Source: Rosa chinensis (lineage: Eukaryota > Streptophyta > Magnoliopsida > Rosales > Rosaceae). From it: a stretch of 64,000 nt of DNA. This document shows positions 1 to 11,400 of the stretch, one piece after another. Below the pieces are notes generated by a model, which worked only from the letters and a program-made list of their open reading frames with translations, ran no database searches and had not been told where the DNA came from. Numbering within the stretch: position 1 is the first letter of the stretch; each line of letters opens with the position of its first letter. The stretch lies in NCBI RefSeq assembly GCF_002994745.2, contig NC_037092.1, positions 16,793,501 to 16,857,500 of the forward strand, read 5' to 3'. Made by a program: the position numbers and the translations under genes.

Positions 1-180
1 GTTACCATACGAGGACAGAAAAGGTCCCATGAAATCAATGCCCCAAACATCGAAAAGTTCAACAACAAGAATAGGAGTTTGCGGCATTTGGTTTCTAGCA
101 CCTAAATTACCTGTTCGTTGACAACGATCGCATGACTTGCAAAACTCAAATGCATCCTTGAACAAGGTAGGCCAATAAAA
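1..180 (-). pseudogene. Integrase N-terminal region of the Athila element (partial)
   Basis: The minus strand reads through the zinc-binding CxxC part (SCDRCQ) into the start of the catalytic core (WGIDFMGPF), whose D is the first acidic residue of the DD-E triad. A TGA codon at 181-183 separates it from the preceding RT-RNase H frame, which already ends in the His-Cys part of the same zinc-binding domain. The rest is cut by the window edge. Confidence 0.75.
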
Positions 181-1674
181 TCAGTACTTGAGAGCTGTCC
201 TTTTTTCTCCAAAATGACCACCACATGCATAGGAATGACAAAAAGTAAGAATAGAGAGAAATTCAGAGTTAGGTACGCACCTTCTTATCAACTGATCCGC
301 ACAATGTTTCCATAAGTACGGATCATCCCACACATAATACTTGGCAGTCTTAGCAAGCTTGTCCTTTTGAGCCTTTGTCAAATCATCCAGAAACTTCTTG
401 GTTACTTTGTAGTTGACGATATCTGCATACCAAGGCTCCAAAACTTCTAAGTGAAAAAGCTGCTCATCCGGAAAGCTTTCATGCAAAGGCAATAGATCCT
501 CCTCTGCGTTTGAACCATTTACAATTCGGCTTAGGTGATCTGCTACCACATTCTCACTTCCCTTCTTGTCCTTGATTTCCAAATCAAACTCTTGTAAGAG
601 AAGCATCCACCTAATAAGCCTTGGCTTTGCATCCTTCTTTGTAAGAAGATACTTCAAAGCTGCATGGTCAGAAAACACAATCACTTTAGTACTAATTAAA
701 TATGAACGAAATTTCTCTAAAGCGAAAATAATAGGTAAAAGCTCCTTCTTTGTAGTTGAATAATTCAACTGAGCATCATTAAGAGTCCGAGATGCGTAGT
801 AGATAACCTGTGGAAGCTTGTTCACACGTTGGCCCAAAACAGCCCCCATAGCATAATCAGAGGAGTCACACATTAGCTCAAAGGGCAAATTCCAATCTGG
901 AGGAGTGATGATAGGTGCTGTGGTTAACAACTCCTTAAGTTTCTCGAAAGCTTTCTTGCATTCCTCATCAAACTCAAATGCCATATCCTTTTGTAACAAC
1001 CTGCATAAGGGTCTTGATATTTTTGAGAAATCCTTGATGAATCGCCTATAGAAACCTGCATGTCCAAGAAAAGAACGAACCTCTCTCACACTTGTGGGAG
1101 AGGGTAAGGAACGTACAAGATCTATTTTTGATTTATCAACTTCTATGCCCCTAGCAGAAATAACGTGCCCTAAAACAATACCTTGATCAACCATGAAATG
1201 GCATTTTTCCCAATTTAAAACAAGGTTAGTTTCAATGCAACGATTAAGCACAAGAGATAGATTGTCTAAGCATTTATCGAAAGAATCACCATAAACACTA
1301 AAATCATCCATGAATACTTCTATGATGTTTTCGACAAAATCTGAAAATATACTTACCATACATCTCTGAAACGTTGCAGGAGCGTTACAGAGTCCAAAAG
1401 GCATCCTCCGGTATGCAAAAGTCCCAAAAGGACAAGTGAATGTCGTCTTTTCTTGATCCTCCGGAACAATAGCAATCTGATTGTAAGCTGAATAACCATC
1501 AAGAAAGCAATAATGAGAATGACCAGCTAACCTTTCGAGCATCTGATCAATAAAGGGTAGCAGGAAGTGATCCTTGCGAGTTGTTGTGTTTAATTTTCGA
1601 TAGTCAATGCACACCCGCCACCCAGTTTGCACACGTGTAGGCACTAGCTCGTTGTCTTCATTCTTCATAACCAT
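181..1674 (-). pseudogene. Athila reverse transcriptase-RNase H domain
   Basis: This is a 497-residue open stretch of the pol polyprotein. Reverse transcriptase motifs run from [11 protein letters not shown] (about residue 19) through the catalytic FMDDFSVYG (DD at residues 123-124) to the thumb region. RNase H follows (about 265-345, ending near [12 protein letters not shown]), then a linker and the His part of the integrase zinc domain. The first Met is not a true start; it is only the first ATG after a TGA near 1683, because the protein is normally made from a gag-pol precursor. It lies in the same frame as the protease block at 2068-2904, but a frameshifted segment (1721-2098) lies between them. 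Confidence 0.85.
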
Positions 1675-1720
1675 GATACCAAATCATTTAGGAACTACCT
1701 GCACTGGGCTCACCCACTTG

Positions 1721-2098
1721 CTATCTGAGATAGGGTAGATCACACCCACATCTAGCAACTTTAATATATACCTCTTTCTTCACCACCTCCATCATGACAG
1801 GATTCAAAGGACATTGAGCTTCTCTTGTTGGTCTTAAGCCTTCGTCAAGAAGTATCCTATGCATGCAAATCACCGGACTAATGCCTTTTATATCTGCTAT
1901 GCTCCATCCAATAGCAGTCTTGTACTCCTTGAGCACACGAATCAACTTCTCCTCCTCCAACTCTGTGAGGTTTGAGGCAATGATCACGGGTAATGTTTCT
2001 TCCTCTCCCAAAAATACATATTTCAAGTGATTCGATAATGGTTTAAGCTCTAACTTGGGGGACTGAATCACAGAAGGCAACAACTTTTCAGTAGACAA
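1721..2098 (-). pseudogene. Athila protease-RT linker, frameshifted
   Basis: This 125-residue block matches the segment between protease and RT in Athila pol, including EEEKLIRVLKEYKTAIGWSI and the RPTREAQCPLNPVM lead-in. It is in a different frame from the flanking protease and RT blocks. Frameshifts therefore exist near 2095-2105 and near 1770; past the second, the expected RT lead-in (SDSKWVSPVQVVPK) is readable in the pol frame. Confidence 0.75.
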
Positions 2099-2904
2099 GG
2101 AAGGGAAATAAAATCATTAGAATTACCTCTAGACCGTGGTAGTGACTCAAGTGCAGCCACGGTTTCCTCAATATCCTCCCTCAAATCGATGTCCCTTTTT
2201 GGGTTCTTGAATGTTTCAAACTGTAAACTTTGAGAGATTGTGGCTTCCAATGCATCCTCACTTATGACTTCAAAGAATTTCTGAGCTAAATCATCAAGAA
2301 TGTCAATAGAAAAACAAGAATGCAACTCACTAGGATACCTCATAGCTTCAAAGACGTTGAAGCTTATTATATCACCATCGAACTCCATTGTCAAAGTCCC
2401 CTCATAGACATCAATCTTGGTTCTTGCAGTTCTCATGAAAGGGCGACCAAGAAGGATATGTGTAGATGTAGATGATGGCTCCTCCTCCATCTCTAACACA
2501 TAAAAGTCTGCTGGAAAGATTAAATCATTTACCTGCACCAAAACATCTTCCAACAAACCCTTGGGATATGCATTAGAACGGTCAGCCAATTGAATAACAA
2601 CACCATCTTTTTTGAGTTCACCTAGACCTAGAGTTGCATAAACTGAATAAGGCATGACATTTATAGACGCACCTAAGTCTAACATAGCACGCTCAAACCT
2701 GGTGTTACCCATTGTGATTGGAATAGTGAAGCTACCGGGATCCTTACACTTGGGTGGAAGTTTTCGTTGAAGCACTGCTGAAACATTCTCACTCACCTTT
2801 ACAGTTTCATTCCCCTTTAAAATCCGCTTGGTAGTGCAAAGTTCTTTTAGAAATTTGGCATATTTTGGGACTTGTTTTATTGCATCTAAGAGCTGTATGT
2901 TCAC
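2068..2904 (-). pseudogene. Athila aspartic protease region
   Basis: A 278-residue block holding the retropepsin-like domain. The active-site motif is DLGASINVMP near residue 77, followed by the second conserved motif ILLGRPFM near residue 149. The DLGAS form, in place of DSGA, is usual for plant Athila/Tat proteases. The last residues after RSRGNSNDF are out of frame, marking the first of the two pol frameshifts. Confidence 0.8.
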
Positions 2905-2913
2905 TTGGACTTT

Positions 2914-4617
2914 TCAGAATGTTTCCAAGATCTCCTTTTCAAGTTCCTCTTTCTTTGATTTAGCAGGAAGACATGAAGTAATCAAACTTGGAACTACATT
3001 ACTAACCTTAGAATCTCTCAAACCCGTGGGTTTAAGGGCTGCCTTTGATGCATTTATGTGATTAGGGGGCTGCCCTAAAGTGTCCAAGCACTCATAGTTG
3101 TCCTCCTTTGCTACCGTAACTTCTCCTTGCTCCTCCTCATTATTCATGGCTCTCTGAACTCTCTTTTGCCCTCTTGGCTGCTCCAAAACTTCGTTTCCAC
3201 TTCTTAAGGTCACAACACTAGCATTCTCAAACCCCCATTTTGGATTGATCACAGTCTGACTAGGGAGCTTTCCTTGTTGGTGTTGTTGTCCAATCATGTT
3301 TGCTAGTTGACTCACTTGACGCTCAAGATTCTCAATAGACCTATCTGTTTTCTGTTGAAAAGATTGTTAAGAGTTAGCTAAAGAAGCAACTAAATCCTCA
3401 AGAGACTTACTTGGAGCTTGTTGTTGAGGAGGAGGTTGATAAGATGTTTGCGGTCTAGCCTGATAGAATCCAGGTGGGCGGTTGTAATTGCTTCCTTGAG
3501 GTTGCAAAACATTGTCATTGTTGCTCCACTTAAAATTCGGATGATCACGTCACCCCGCATTATAGGTATTAGAGAATGGATCATATTTTGGCCTTTGTTG
3601 CCCTTGAAATCCAACCGCATTAGCTTGCTCAAAACCACTTTGCTCCATCAATGATGGACATGTATCAGAAACATGTCCCACCATTGAGCACACACTGCAT
3701 ACTTGCTTTGGAGCTATCACAACCTGTTTTACAAGATTAGTTAAGTTTGCTAATTGTAATTCAATATTAGAATTAGTGCTTACCTCTTTGACGCTCTTAA
3801 GTGACAGCTCATCTCTCCCTCCAAATTGCCGAGTATTTCCAGCTATGTTCTTTAACAATGTTTTAGCAGTAGCTTGAGTCTTGTCCATGAATGCTCCCCC
3901 ACTTGCTGCATCAAGCATCACACGATCTGTGCCACACAATCATTCATAGAAATATTGTATGAGAAGGTGCTCCGATATTTGATGATTAGGACATGAAGCA
4001 ACCAAGCACATGAATCTCTCATAATATTCTCCAAAGGACTCTCCATGCATTTGTCGGATTGCACATATATCCTTCCTTATGCTTGCAGCCTTTGTGGCTG
4101 GAAAATATTGCTCAAGGAATGCTTGTTTCACTTGATTCCATGTGGTGAGTGATCCGGAAGGCAAATTGTAAAGCCACTCCGTAGCCTTACCCTCCAATGT
4201 GAATGGGAAGGCCCTTAACATGACATGGTCTTCATGGACAGTTGCTGGCTTCATTCCTGAACATACCATATGTAGCTCCTTAAGATGCAATTTGGCATCC
4301 TCTGTTGAGAAACCATGGAACTTAGGCAAATAGTGAATCATGCCAGACTTAAGCTCAAATCCTCCATCCCCATTCGGATTTGGATAGGTGATGCACAATG
4401 GTTATTGTTCTACATTAGGAGTTGCCAACTCCCTCAAAGTACGGTTAGCCATGTCTTCTTGTCTCTCTTCTTCCTCTTCCCCTGAACTCAAGTGTGGTGG
4501 GGATGGTGGTGGCAAGGATGTCGTTGCTCGCGTCGTCTTGACTGTTCTTCGAAGCTCTCTAAGTGTACGTTCTAGCTCAGGATCGTACTCAGCAAGATCA
4601 AGGTATCTACAAAAATA
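2914..4617 (-). pseudogene. Athila gag, with in-frame stops
   Basis: Four co-linear blocks share one frame. The N-terminal part (4617-4400) begins with an acidic, Pro-rich segment containing MANRTLRELATPN and is cut by a TAA. The retrotransposon gag domain is at 3940-4398 (FPFTLEGKATEWLYNLP). A CCHC knuckle (CSVCSMVGHVSDTC) is at 3550-3939, and a Gln-rich stretch with RQVSQLANMIGQQ is at 2914-3315. Stops interrupt at about 3940, 3550 and 3370. The stretch between 3315 and 3550 is open in the same frame apart from the stop near 3370. Confidence 0.8.
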
Positions 4618-4694
4618 AAAGCAACTAAGTTAGTAAACCAATAAAACAGAAAAATAAGACGAACAAAATAGATTAGCTATTTAGGGAAAAACAA

Positions 4695-4714
4695 TCCCCG
4701 GCGACACGGCGCCA
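4695..4714 (-). other. Primer-binding site, Asp-tRNA type
   Basis: The minus strand reads TGGCGCCGTGTCGCCGGGGA just inside the LTR. It resembles the complement of the 3' end of plant tRNA-Asp, the primer used by Athila elements. One or two positions differ from the form I know. Confidence 0.7.
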
Positions 4715-4719
4715 AAAAT

Positions 4720-6335
4720 TGATACGTCTAAAAGATGTACAACTTAAACCTTGCACTCAAATATCATCGTTGGTAATATAGTGATCAAGCAAGGGTCATT
4801 ACCCGCTGAAGATTGTTCCTAAACTGCTAACCAAATGTCACAAACTACTCTAAACCATGCTACTGAACAGTTAACGAAAATAAATTAATTAACTAACATA
4901 GACTTGATGGAATTTTCTGTAAAATTTTACACGATACTAAAGACACATTTAATAACACGCATACAAAATTTCAGAACAATCGGAATTGATTTGATATATG
5001 AAATAAATCACGTAAAATTGAACACAGTAAGATAACAAAGCGGGAAACAGATTTTATAACTTTAAAACTATTGACAGAAACAAGCTAAGGACTCATTCTT
5101 CACCACCAAACACACTCAATCATATCAAAGCTCAGTTAGGGAATCTTAATTCTCAATTGAATTTACCCGAAGTTAACTCACAAGCTCGAATTAACCCATC
5201 ACCCTTTCGTAGTTCCTCGTTAAGTGAATACAAGCTCACCACTTAATCTATTTCCGATTATGCAGCCTAGACACAAGCTCGCTAAGTTTAACATATCAAA
5301 ATCATTAAGCAAGAAAAGGGTTTGGATAAATCTAGGGTCACAAGTACATTGGTAGTCTTGCTAAACCTAGGGTTTGAGTCACATGTAATTCAAGAAAATA
5401 TTTTGCTACTCAATTGGAATCAACACACGACATATACGAATCTAGTGTTACTCCTAGCATTAGAACCCTAACCTATTCATTTAGTTGCGCACCTAAACAA
5501 ACAAGCAAAGATTCATCTTGTAGACACGGTGAAACAAACACTCAATTGATAATATAGAAAACCATAAACTGAATTGTCATCAATATGAATTGAACATGTT
5601 TGGGGCTTTGAAATCGCCCCTAGTTACAAAAGTATTTAGCTAGACATAGTCATGAATTCGCTGAATGCATACATCAAGAGAATCGAAAAGAAAAATAGAG
5701 ATGAAAGAAGGAGGTGAGATCACTGCTAGATGATGGCAGAAGATGTCGTTCTCTCCTTTCTCTTGTGCGGCAGAACGTACGCCTCCCCCTAGAGGTCCCT
5801 TCTTTTTTTGCTTAGGTTAGGAGATTTTCACTTCTTTTCCTTTTAGGAATCAAGTAGCTTCTCCTTTAAGATTCCTAATAATTTTCACCCATAAAAATAT
5901 GTCATATATCTCTAATAAACAGAGATATTCAGTTAATACTCGTTGGTGGGCTTCTAAAAGGAATTCGGGCCTCAAATCGTGGATTTCCGTCAAAGTGTCA
6001 GATTCTCGGACTGCCCGACCTTGCTATACTAAATCGGCCATAAATTCTTGTAGAAAAATGATATGAATGAACCGTTAAAAGTTATGGAAACTAGACATCC
6101 GAAGCTTTCCAAGCATGTAAAGTTCACTGTCTGGTTCATTCTGAGTGCTCTCAGGTTCATGTCGAAGTTGACTGATCTGCGCAAGCAGATTTACTGATTT
6201 AGCTTCCTTTCTTCTACTTTGCTCCATAACACCTACAAATCATAAAAATAAAGTAAATGACTCAAATAGATGGAAAACTAGCTAAGAAAACATGAAGAAA
6301 TCAACACAAAATCATGTACATTTATGAGCTTATCA
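4720..6335 (-). repeat. 5' LTR of the Athila element
   Basis: On the plus strand the repeat begins TGATACGTC at 4720 and ends GCTTATCA at 6335, giving short inverted ends TGATA/TATCA and a length of 1616 bp, in the usual Athila range. The primer-binding site follows directly on the inner side. No coding sequence is seen inside. The adjoining outer bases TTCAT (6336-6340) would be one copy of the target duplication; the other is outside the window. Confidence 0.75.
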
Positions 6336-6827
6336 TTCATCTCCTTTAAATTGCACTAATATCTTCTTCCAATTGTGCACATAATGAACTCCTACAATCA
6401 AGAAAAATCAGAATTTAATTAGTATTATAATCAATAGTAAATAAGATAATCAAGAATAAATATTTATTATAAACACTCCCTTTTATCTCCTTGAATTCTT
6501 CCTGATTTTTCCTTTAAGTTTTCCTTGAATTCATCACTCAAGAGTTCTTAATTTGATGGACTCCTAAATTCTCTCTTTAATAGGAAAGTTCAAAGAAAGT
6601 TCCCTAAAACAAAATAGGAAATATTTCCTAAAGTGAAAGTGGAAAGTTTCTAAAATGACTTGTCTTTATTTTACTCTCATTTTTACTCTTTTTCGGCTCT
6701 TTTCTCCATTTCTGACCTTGAAGTACCTAAAAACATAAATGATGTTATAATTAGTAATTTTAACAGAATAACTTAGTCAAATAAGGGAAAATACATATTA
6801 AAAACGTCACACTTTGTGCTCCTATCA
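6336..6827 (-). repeat. LTR fragment, Athila-like, split by the Athila insertion
   Basis: The boundary with the copia gag is TATCA at 6823-6827, so on the minus strand the fragment starts TGATAGGAGC, much like the neighbouring Athila LTR (TGATAAGCTC). Both also share a layout of a T/A-rich start followed by a short GA-rich run after a TTTTTAGGT or TTGTAGGT motif. I infer the first part of a second gypsy LTR that received the Athila insertion. No coding potential is seen. Confidence 0.45.
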
Positions 6828-7170
6828 CGGAGGCTATGCCATCGCATTTCTAAATCAGGAAGCAGGGAGTCACGAACGTTGCCAAATCGCTGCTCAAGTT
6901 CTACCCATAGCTTTGTTGGGTCTTCCTCATTGAGGTATTCACTTTGGAGTGTGTCACTCCTGTGCCTTGTCATGAGAATGATGGCTTTAGCTTGATTTGC
7001 TTCAAAAGCAGTAGCTTGCTCAATGGAGAGCACGTTCTGACTAGGCTCTTGGATGGCTTCCAAAAGTCCATCAGCCTTAAGATGTTGGCGCACATCTCAG
7101 ACCCACCTATGGTATCCTGCGCCAGTTGCCTCTAGTGGAACAAAGTTCAACCTGTTCAGGTAACTCATCC
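6828..7170 (-). pseudogene. Copia gag N-terminal region, truncated
   Basis: The frame starts MSYLNRLNFVPLEATG, has a TGA after about 26 codons, then continues RQHLKADGLLEAIQEPSQN to LLPDLEMRWHSLR. This is the UBN2-like gag domain that is also present at 19118-19465 and 63376-64000. It stops at the junction with the inserted gypsy LTR. Confidence 0.75.
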
Positions 7171-7600
7171 TAAAAAACAACACAAGATTAGGGTTAGTTT
7201 CGGAGCGAAAAAGGCTACCATGAAAAACTATTAAATTTCTGAGCGTAGTCGCTTATAAGAAATTAGGGATTTTCTGAGCGTAGTGCTTCCAAGAAAAATC
7301 CGATTCCAAGAGGGGTTTTAGATTAGATCGAAACAACGAAGTATATGGTCGATCGTTTTCTTCTCAACAAACTCTAAGTTTGGAGGGCTCTACAAGCTCC
7401 AAGCTTGGAGTGAGCGCGAACCCCCACAGTTCGGCTATTGGTCTCCCCTATGAAGAAGAAAGGGGGGCAGAAGAAGGGATGTTGGAAGTCCCCGAGAAAA
7501 AGAAGAAGAAATTGAAAAACTTCAAAAACAGGAACTTTTAGAAAAGTTTACCTTGAAAATTTGCCGAAATCTTGGCCGGAAAAGTTGTTGGCTGGTCTCT

Positions 7601-7930
7601 GCAGGAATGCTGCAGGTTCGCTGCGAGGATGCTGCGAGGCCGCGAGGTTGTTGCGGAGCCGCTGTGGGGATGCCGCGAGGATTCTTCAGAGACGCCGCGA
7701 GGTCTGTTGCGGTGCAGCTGCGGGGATGCCGCAAGGATGCTGCGGAGATGCCGCCAGGATTCTTCAGAGATGCCGCGAGGTCTGTTGTGGTGCCGCTGCG
7801 GGGATGCCGCGAGGATGCTGCTGGGATGTCGCGAGGATGCTGCGGGGATGTCGCGAGGATTCTTCCGAGACGCCGCGAGGTCTGTTGCGAAGCCTCTGCG
7901 GGGATGCCGGGAGGATGCTGCGGAGGATAT
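7601..7930 (-). repeat. GC-rich tandem repeat in the copia leader
   Basis: A unit of about 78 bp beginning ATTCTTC(A/C)GAGA(C/T)GCCGCGAGG is repeated at 7681, 7759 and 7859. The middle copy is longer (about 100 bp) because of an extra piece of about 22 bp built on GGATGCTGC and TCGCGAGG. The unit length is a multiple of three and the sequence has few stops, which creates three overlapping plus-strand open frames rich in CRG, AGMPRG and similar runs. I regard those frames as by-products of the repeat. Leaders of the related elements at 32600-33010 and 62400-62600 are also GC-rich but differ in sequence. Confidence 0.7.
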
Positions 7931-7977
7931 AGGGTTTTGGGTTTTTAGGGCTAGGGTTAGAGCTCGTGCTGATAACG

Positions 7978-8180
7978 TGTTTTAGGGAATCAGAAATTGA
8001 GAGGAATTTGCTGTGTATTCTCATTGATAATAGGGGCCTCTTTATATAGAGGATTACAATGCATAGAGTCTGAATCATACAAGGAAAGATAATCTCTAGA
8101 TTCTTCTAATTAAATTCTATTACCACTAGGTCAAGTAACCTAGAGTTTGGGCCAAACACAAATAGATATATCCTTAAAAA
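7978..8180 (-). repeat. LTR of the copia fragment
   Basis: It starts TGTTTTAGGG on the plus strand and contains CTTTATATAGAGG (a TATA box CTATATAAAG when read on minus) and the block CACTAGGTCAAGTAACCTAGAGTTTGG shared with the LTRs at 9023, 20096 and 62160. The outer end is blurred by an A-rich run near 8176-8190. Confidence 0.75.
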
Positions 8181-9022
8181 AAAACAACTTTTTTTTTGAA
8201 AAAAAAAAAAGTATGGAACTCAATCACGCAAGATGAATTTTCACTCCTTATAAAATAAAGAAATTCAATATTGCATTTCTTCTATTTTTAGAGAATGAGC
8301 ATAAGCCAGTGTGGATAACCCCCGGGTCTCTCTCTCTCCCTCCCCCTCTCCCTCTCCCTCTCCCTCATAAGCCAATCCATCCATTCAGCAATACTATCGA
8401 ATGGGAAGATTCGCTAAATTTAGATCATACTGCAAGATACTACCATTAAATAGTCAATAGCCTTTGAGTTTAAATTCAAACTGCAATTAATTTCCCGTTA
8501 ATCTAGTATAGAAAGAGAGTTTATTCCAATTATAAAAAAATTGTAGAAAGAGAGTAATGAATATCGTCCAAGATGTTGAGACCAGAACTTTGTTACTTTG
8601 TCTTTTAATCTATCAGGTAAAGAACAATTATAAGCCCAATTTTCCAAGGCCTCGTACTTCAAAAGAAGAAGAAGAAGAACAAATAATTCTACTGCCTAAG
8701 TGAATGCTTTATTCCTGGGAATCTTGGTTTGTTTTGTCTCATGCAAATGGTCAGTTTGGATTTATGTTTTTAGGTTGGGGCAACAACAATTTGATGGATT
8801 GAATTCAAACGAGTTGATTCAAACTCATGAACTGATAAGTTACTTAACGAACGTACCAGGAGACCAACCAGATCAAACTGAGGAAAATAATGTGTAAAAA
8901 TGGTAGTTTGGCATGAAGATATTGAAAGAGAGGTTCAAATATTAAATTTGGAGATTTGAATAAGGAAAAAAAAATGAAGAGAAAAAAAAATAGGGAGAAC
9001 AAAAGATAAAGAAAATTGAAAC
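8181..9022. other. Spacer without recognisable gene; CT-rich microsatellite
   Basis: This holds A- and T-runs, a (TC)n plus CCCTCT-type simple repeat at about 8326-8366, and A/T-rich sequence. A 65-codon open frame at 8700-8897 has no recognisable features. I see no gene here. Confidence 0.6.
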
Positions 9023-9259
9023 TATTTTAGGGAAACAGAATTGAGAGTAAATTGTTGTGTGTTCTCATTGATAATAGGGGCCTCTTTATATAGAGGATTA
9101 CAATGCATAGAATCTGAATTGTACAAGAAAATATAATCATACAATGAATGGATATCTCTAAGATATTCTCCGAGATTCTCTCTAATTAAAACTCTATTAC
9201 CACTAGGTCAAGTAACTTAGAGTTTGGGCCAGACACACAAATAGAGATTTACTTGAACA
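9023..9259 (-). repeat. 3' LTR of the copia element
   Basis: 237 bp ending CTTGAACA on the plus strand; the other end is TATTTTAGGG, where the 5' LTR has TGTTTTAGGG, so a terminal G changed to A. A TATA-like CTATATAAAG on minus is present. The purine tract (AAGGGGGAG on minus, 9260-9268) abuts it. Confidence 0.85.
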
Positions 9260-11400
9260 CTCCCCCTTGTGTCCCCAAAATGTGGTGCTCCTCTCGTTGC
9301 CTCATTAAAAACCTTTCCGAGTAACAAAAACCCAGTGGGACAAAAATAACCTCGGTCGAAAAGGAAAAAGAGCATAACTCACCCTTCACGTTTCGAGATC
9401 ATACATGTAGACACATCCGCCTGATGTCTGCATCTCCCCCTGACGACTACGGTCATTGGAGTTCGGATAACATCCGCAAACGATGCTACCAACACGTTTT
9501 TCGAAAGTGGAATTTAGGCAATGACTTAGTGAGAAAGTCTGCCATACTGTCCTTAGATCGAACCTAGTTCATTTTGATCTTGAGGAGAACTTGTTATTGC
9601 TGATTATACTTGGTGTTGTCGCTTTTGATGTAGCCTTTGCTTCATTTGTTCAAAGTAAGCACCGTTATCCTAAATGCTCGTAGGCTCATCTGTGGTAGAC
9701 TTCAAACCACAATTGTTCGAACATGAGTAATTATGGATCTAATCCATATACATTCACAAACCACTTCGTCAAGAGCAAGAATCTCTGCATTATTTGAAGA
9801 TATAGCGACTAAGGTCTGTTATGTAGACCTCCAAGATATCACGGTCTTTTCCCATGGTGAACACTTAATCAGTTTGGGAATGACCTTTGTATGGGTCAGA
9901 GAGATACCCAACATCAGCAAAACCTTCCAAAACACTTATGTCATTTTGGGATGGGGATAGTGGACGCAGGCCAGTGTCGGCGGCGTTCCTAGTGTGTGAT
10001 AGGTCTGAATCCATCATCTCTCTGTAGGGATAGAACGAGCCCATATCAATCGTGCATCTCAAGTACCGAAAGATATCTTTTACACCAATCAAATGGCGTC
10101 GCGTTAGCGCAGAGCTATACCTTAGCTAACAAGTTCACTACAAATGAGATGTCCGGTCTTGTGCATTGAGCTAAGTACAATAATGCGCCTATTGTACTCA
10201 AGTAAGACACTTCTGCCTCTAGCACATCTTCGTCATCATCTTTCAAATGAAGAGGATCATTTTCAGGATCAAGACTAAGGTCGATCATGGGGGTGCTTGA
10301 AGGTTTGACGTTGTCAAAATGCCTAAGCATCTATCAACACGATGCTCAAGTTCCAAACCGAGGCATAATCGCGTTCTCCCAAAATCCTTCATCTCAAACT
10401 CAGATTTGAAGTGTTCAGCGGTTTCCCTTAACTCTTTAAGGGCTTCTAATGAAGATCATGTCCAACATGAACCGCGATGGAATCTGAAACTTGTTATGGA
10501 AACGTGTGGGCATGTCCCTTCCCAATCAAGTAGTCATTTTAGCGAGCGTTTCAACCTCTTTGTAAACGCGCTCCGTGGTCTAGAGACACTTGACTTGGGA
10601 AAATGAAGTTCACCATGAACCTTCATGTATATTCCGTATGTAGATCCCCATAGAGATACGTAGTGACCACATTTGTAAGCTGCATAATCAGTCATTCGGA
10701 AACTACCAAACTGATAGGGTAGTGGAGTGCAATGACATCCATTACGAGAGAATATGTCTCATCGTAGTCGATTTCAGGGAGTTTTGTGAGAAGCCTTGCG
10801 CCATAAGGCGAGATTACCATCTCTTTTTCTCATCATGCTTTGTAACGAAGACCCATTAGTCAACAGGTTTTATGTTAGGAGGTGTTGGCATCACTGGCTC
10901 AAAAACCTTCCTCTTCCTTAGAGAATCCATCTTAACCTAGTTTGCATCTTTCCATTTAGGCCAAATTTCTGTACGTTGACACTCATTTATCAACGAAGCG
11001 TGGTTCGATGTCATCAGACTCAACAAACTCATGCACATGCTCAACTACATCATCATTATGATGGAGTTTCTATCCCACGTCTCATGTACACTAGTGTAAT
11101 TTTCATAGAGCTCTATATTCTCAGAAATAGGTTCTGACGTTGAGGCGTCCCCCAACGATAACGATAACCTAGAAGATTCTCATGAGACGGATTTTGAGTC
11201 TTGATGATCAAGGATTGGAATGTGCCAAAGTATCATTCGAACCCACAGGCCTCCCATGCATCCTAGCTGGGGTCATGGCCTATAACGCCAGAGTGTCACT
11301 CTCTTTGGCGTGGCGCCATGCCTACCTCCTCTCGTAGGGACATACTTCTTTGCAGGCATGTTTGCAGCATATTTGTGTGATCTCGTCACTTTAACAGGGA
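9260..11400 (-). pseudogene. Copia reverse transcriptase and RNase H remnants
   Basis: Recognisable minus-strand pieces are RT C-terminal sequence at 10115-10330 (STIGALLYLAQCTRPDISF, a typical copia motif) and RNase H at 9865-10092 (IFRYLRCTIDMG and GYLSDPYKGHSQTD). The C-terminal tail near 9490-9545 reads SMADFLTKSLPK. Stops and frameshifts break the frame in many places, and RT sequence upstream to about 11300 is only patchily readable. Confidence 0.75.

Larger units (their letters stand above)
1..6335 (-). mobile_element. Athila-type Ty3/gypsy retrotransposon, 5' part, decayed
   Basis: Read on the minus strand, the order is 5' LTR (6335-4720), primer site, gag, aspartic protease, RT-RNase H, integrase start. 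The 3' LTR lies beyond the window. The RT motif FMDDFSVYG, the protease motif DLGAS and a long LTR followed by an Asp-tRNA type primer site fit the Athila lineage as I know it. The gag-pol frame is interrupted by several in-frame stops and two frameshifts (near 2100 and 1770), so this copy cannot make its own proteins. The sequence beyond the LTR (from 6336) belongs to another LTR fragment, so this is a nested insertion. Confidence 0.85.
6828..8180 (-). mobile_element. Ty1/copia fragment: LTR, leader and gag start
   Basis: On the minus strand: LTR (8180-7978), 16-nt putative primer site, GC-rich leader, then the start of gag. The rest of the element is removed or displaced by the gypsy LTR inserted after the gag codons for RWHSLR. 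The gag and LTR are close relatives of the copia elements at 9023-20332 and 62160-64000. Confidence 0.75.

Noticed and set aside
7553..7985. Three overlapping plus-strand open frames of 123-137 codons rich in Cys, Arg, Gly and Met
   Set aside because: They come from a GC-rich tandem repeat whose unit is a multiple of three, in the leader of a minus-strand copia element; no conserved domain.
8700..8897. 65-codon plus-strand frame
   Set aside because: No recognisable motif, no second copy, AT-rich surroundings between two retroelements.
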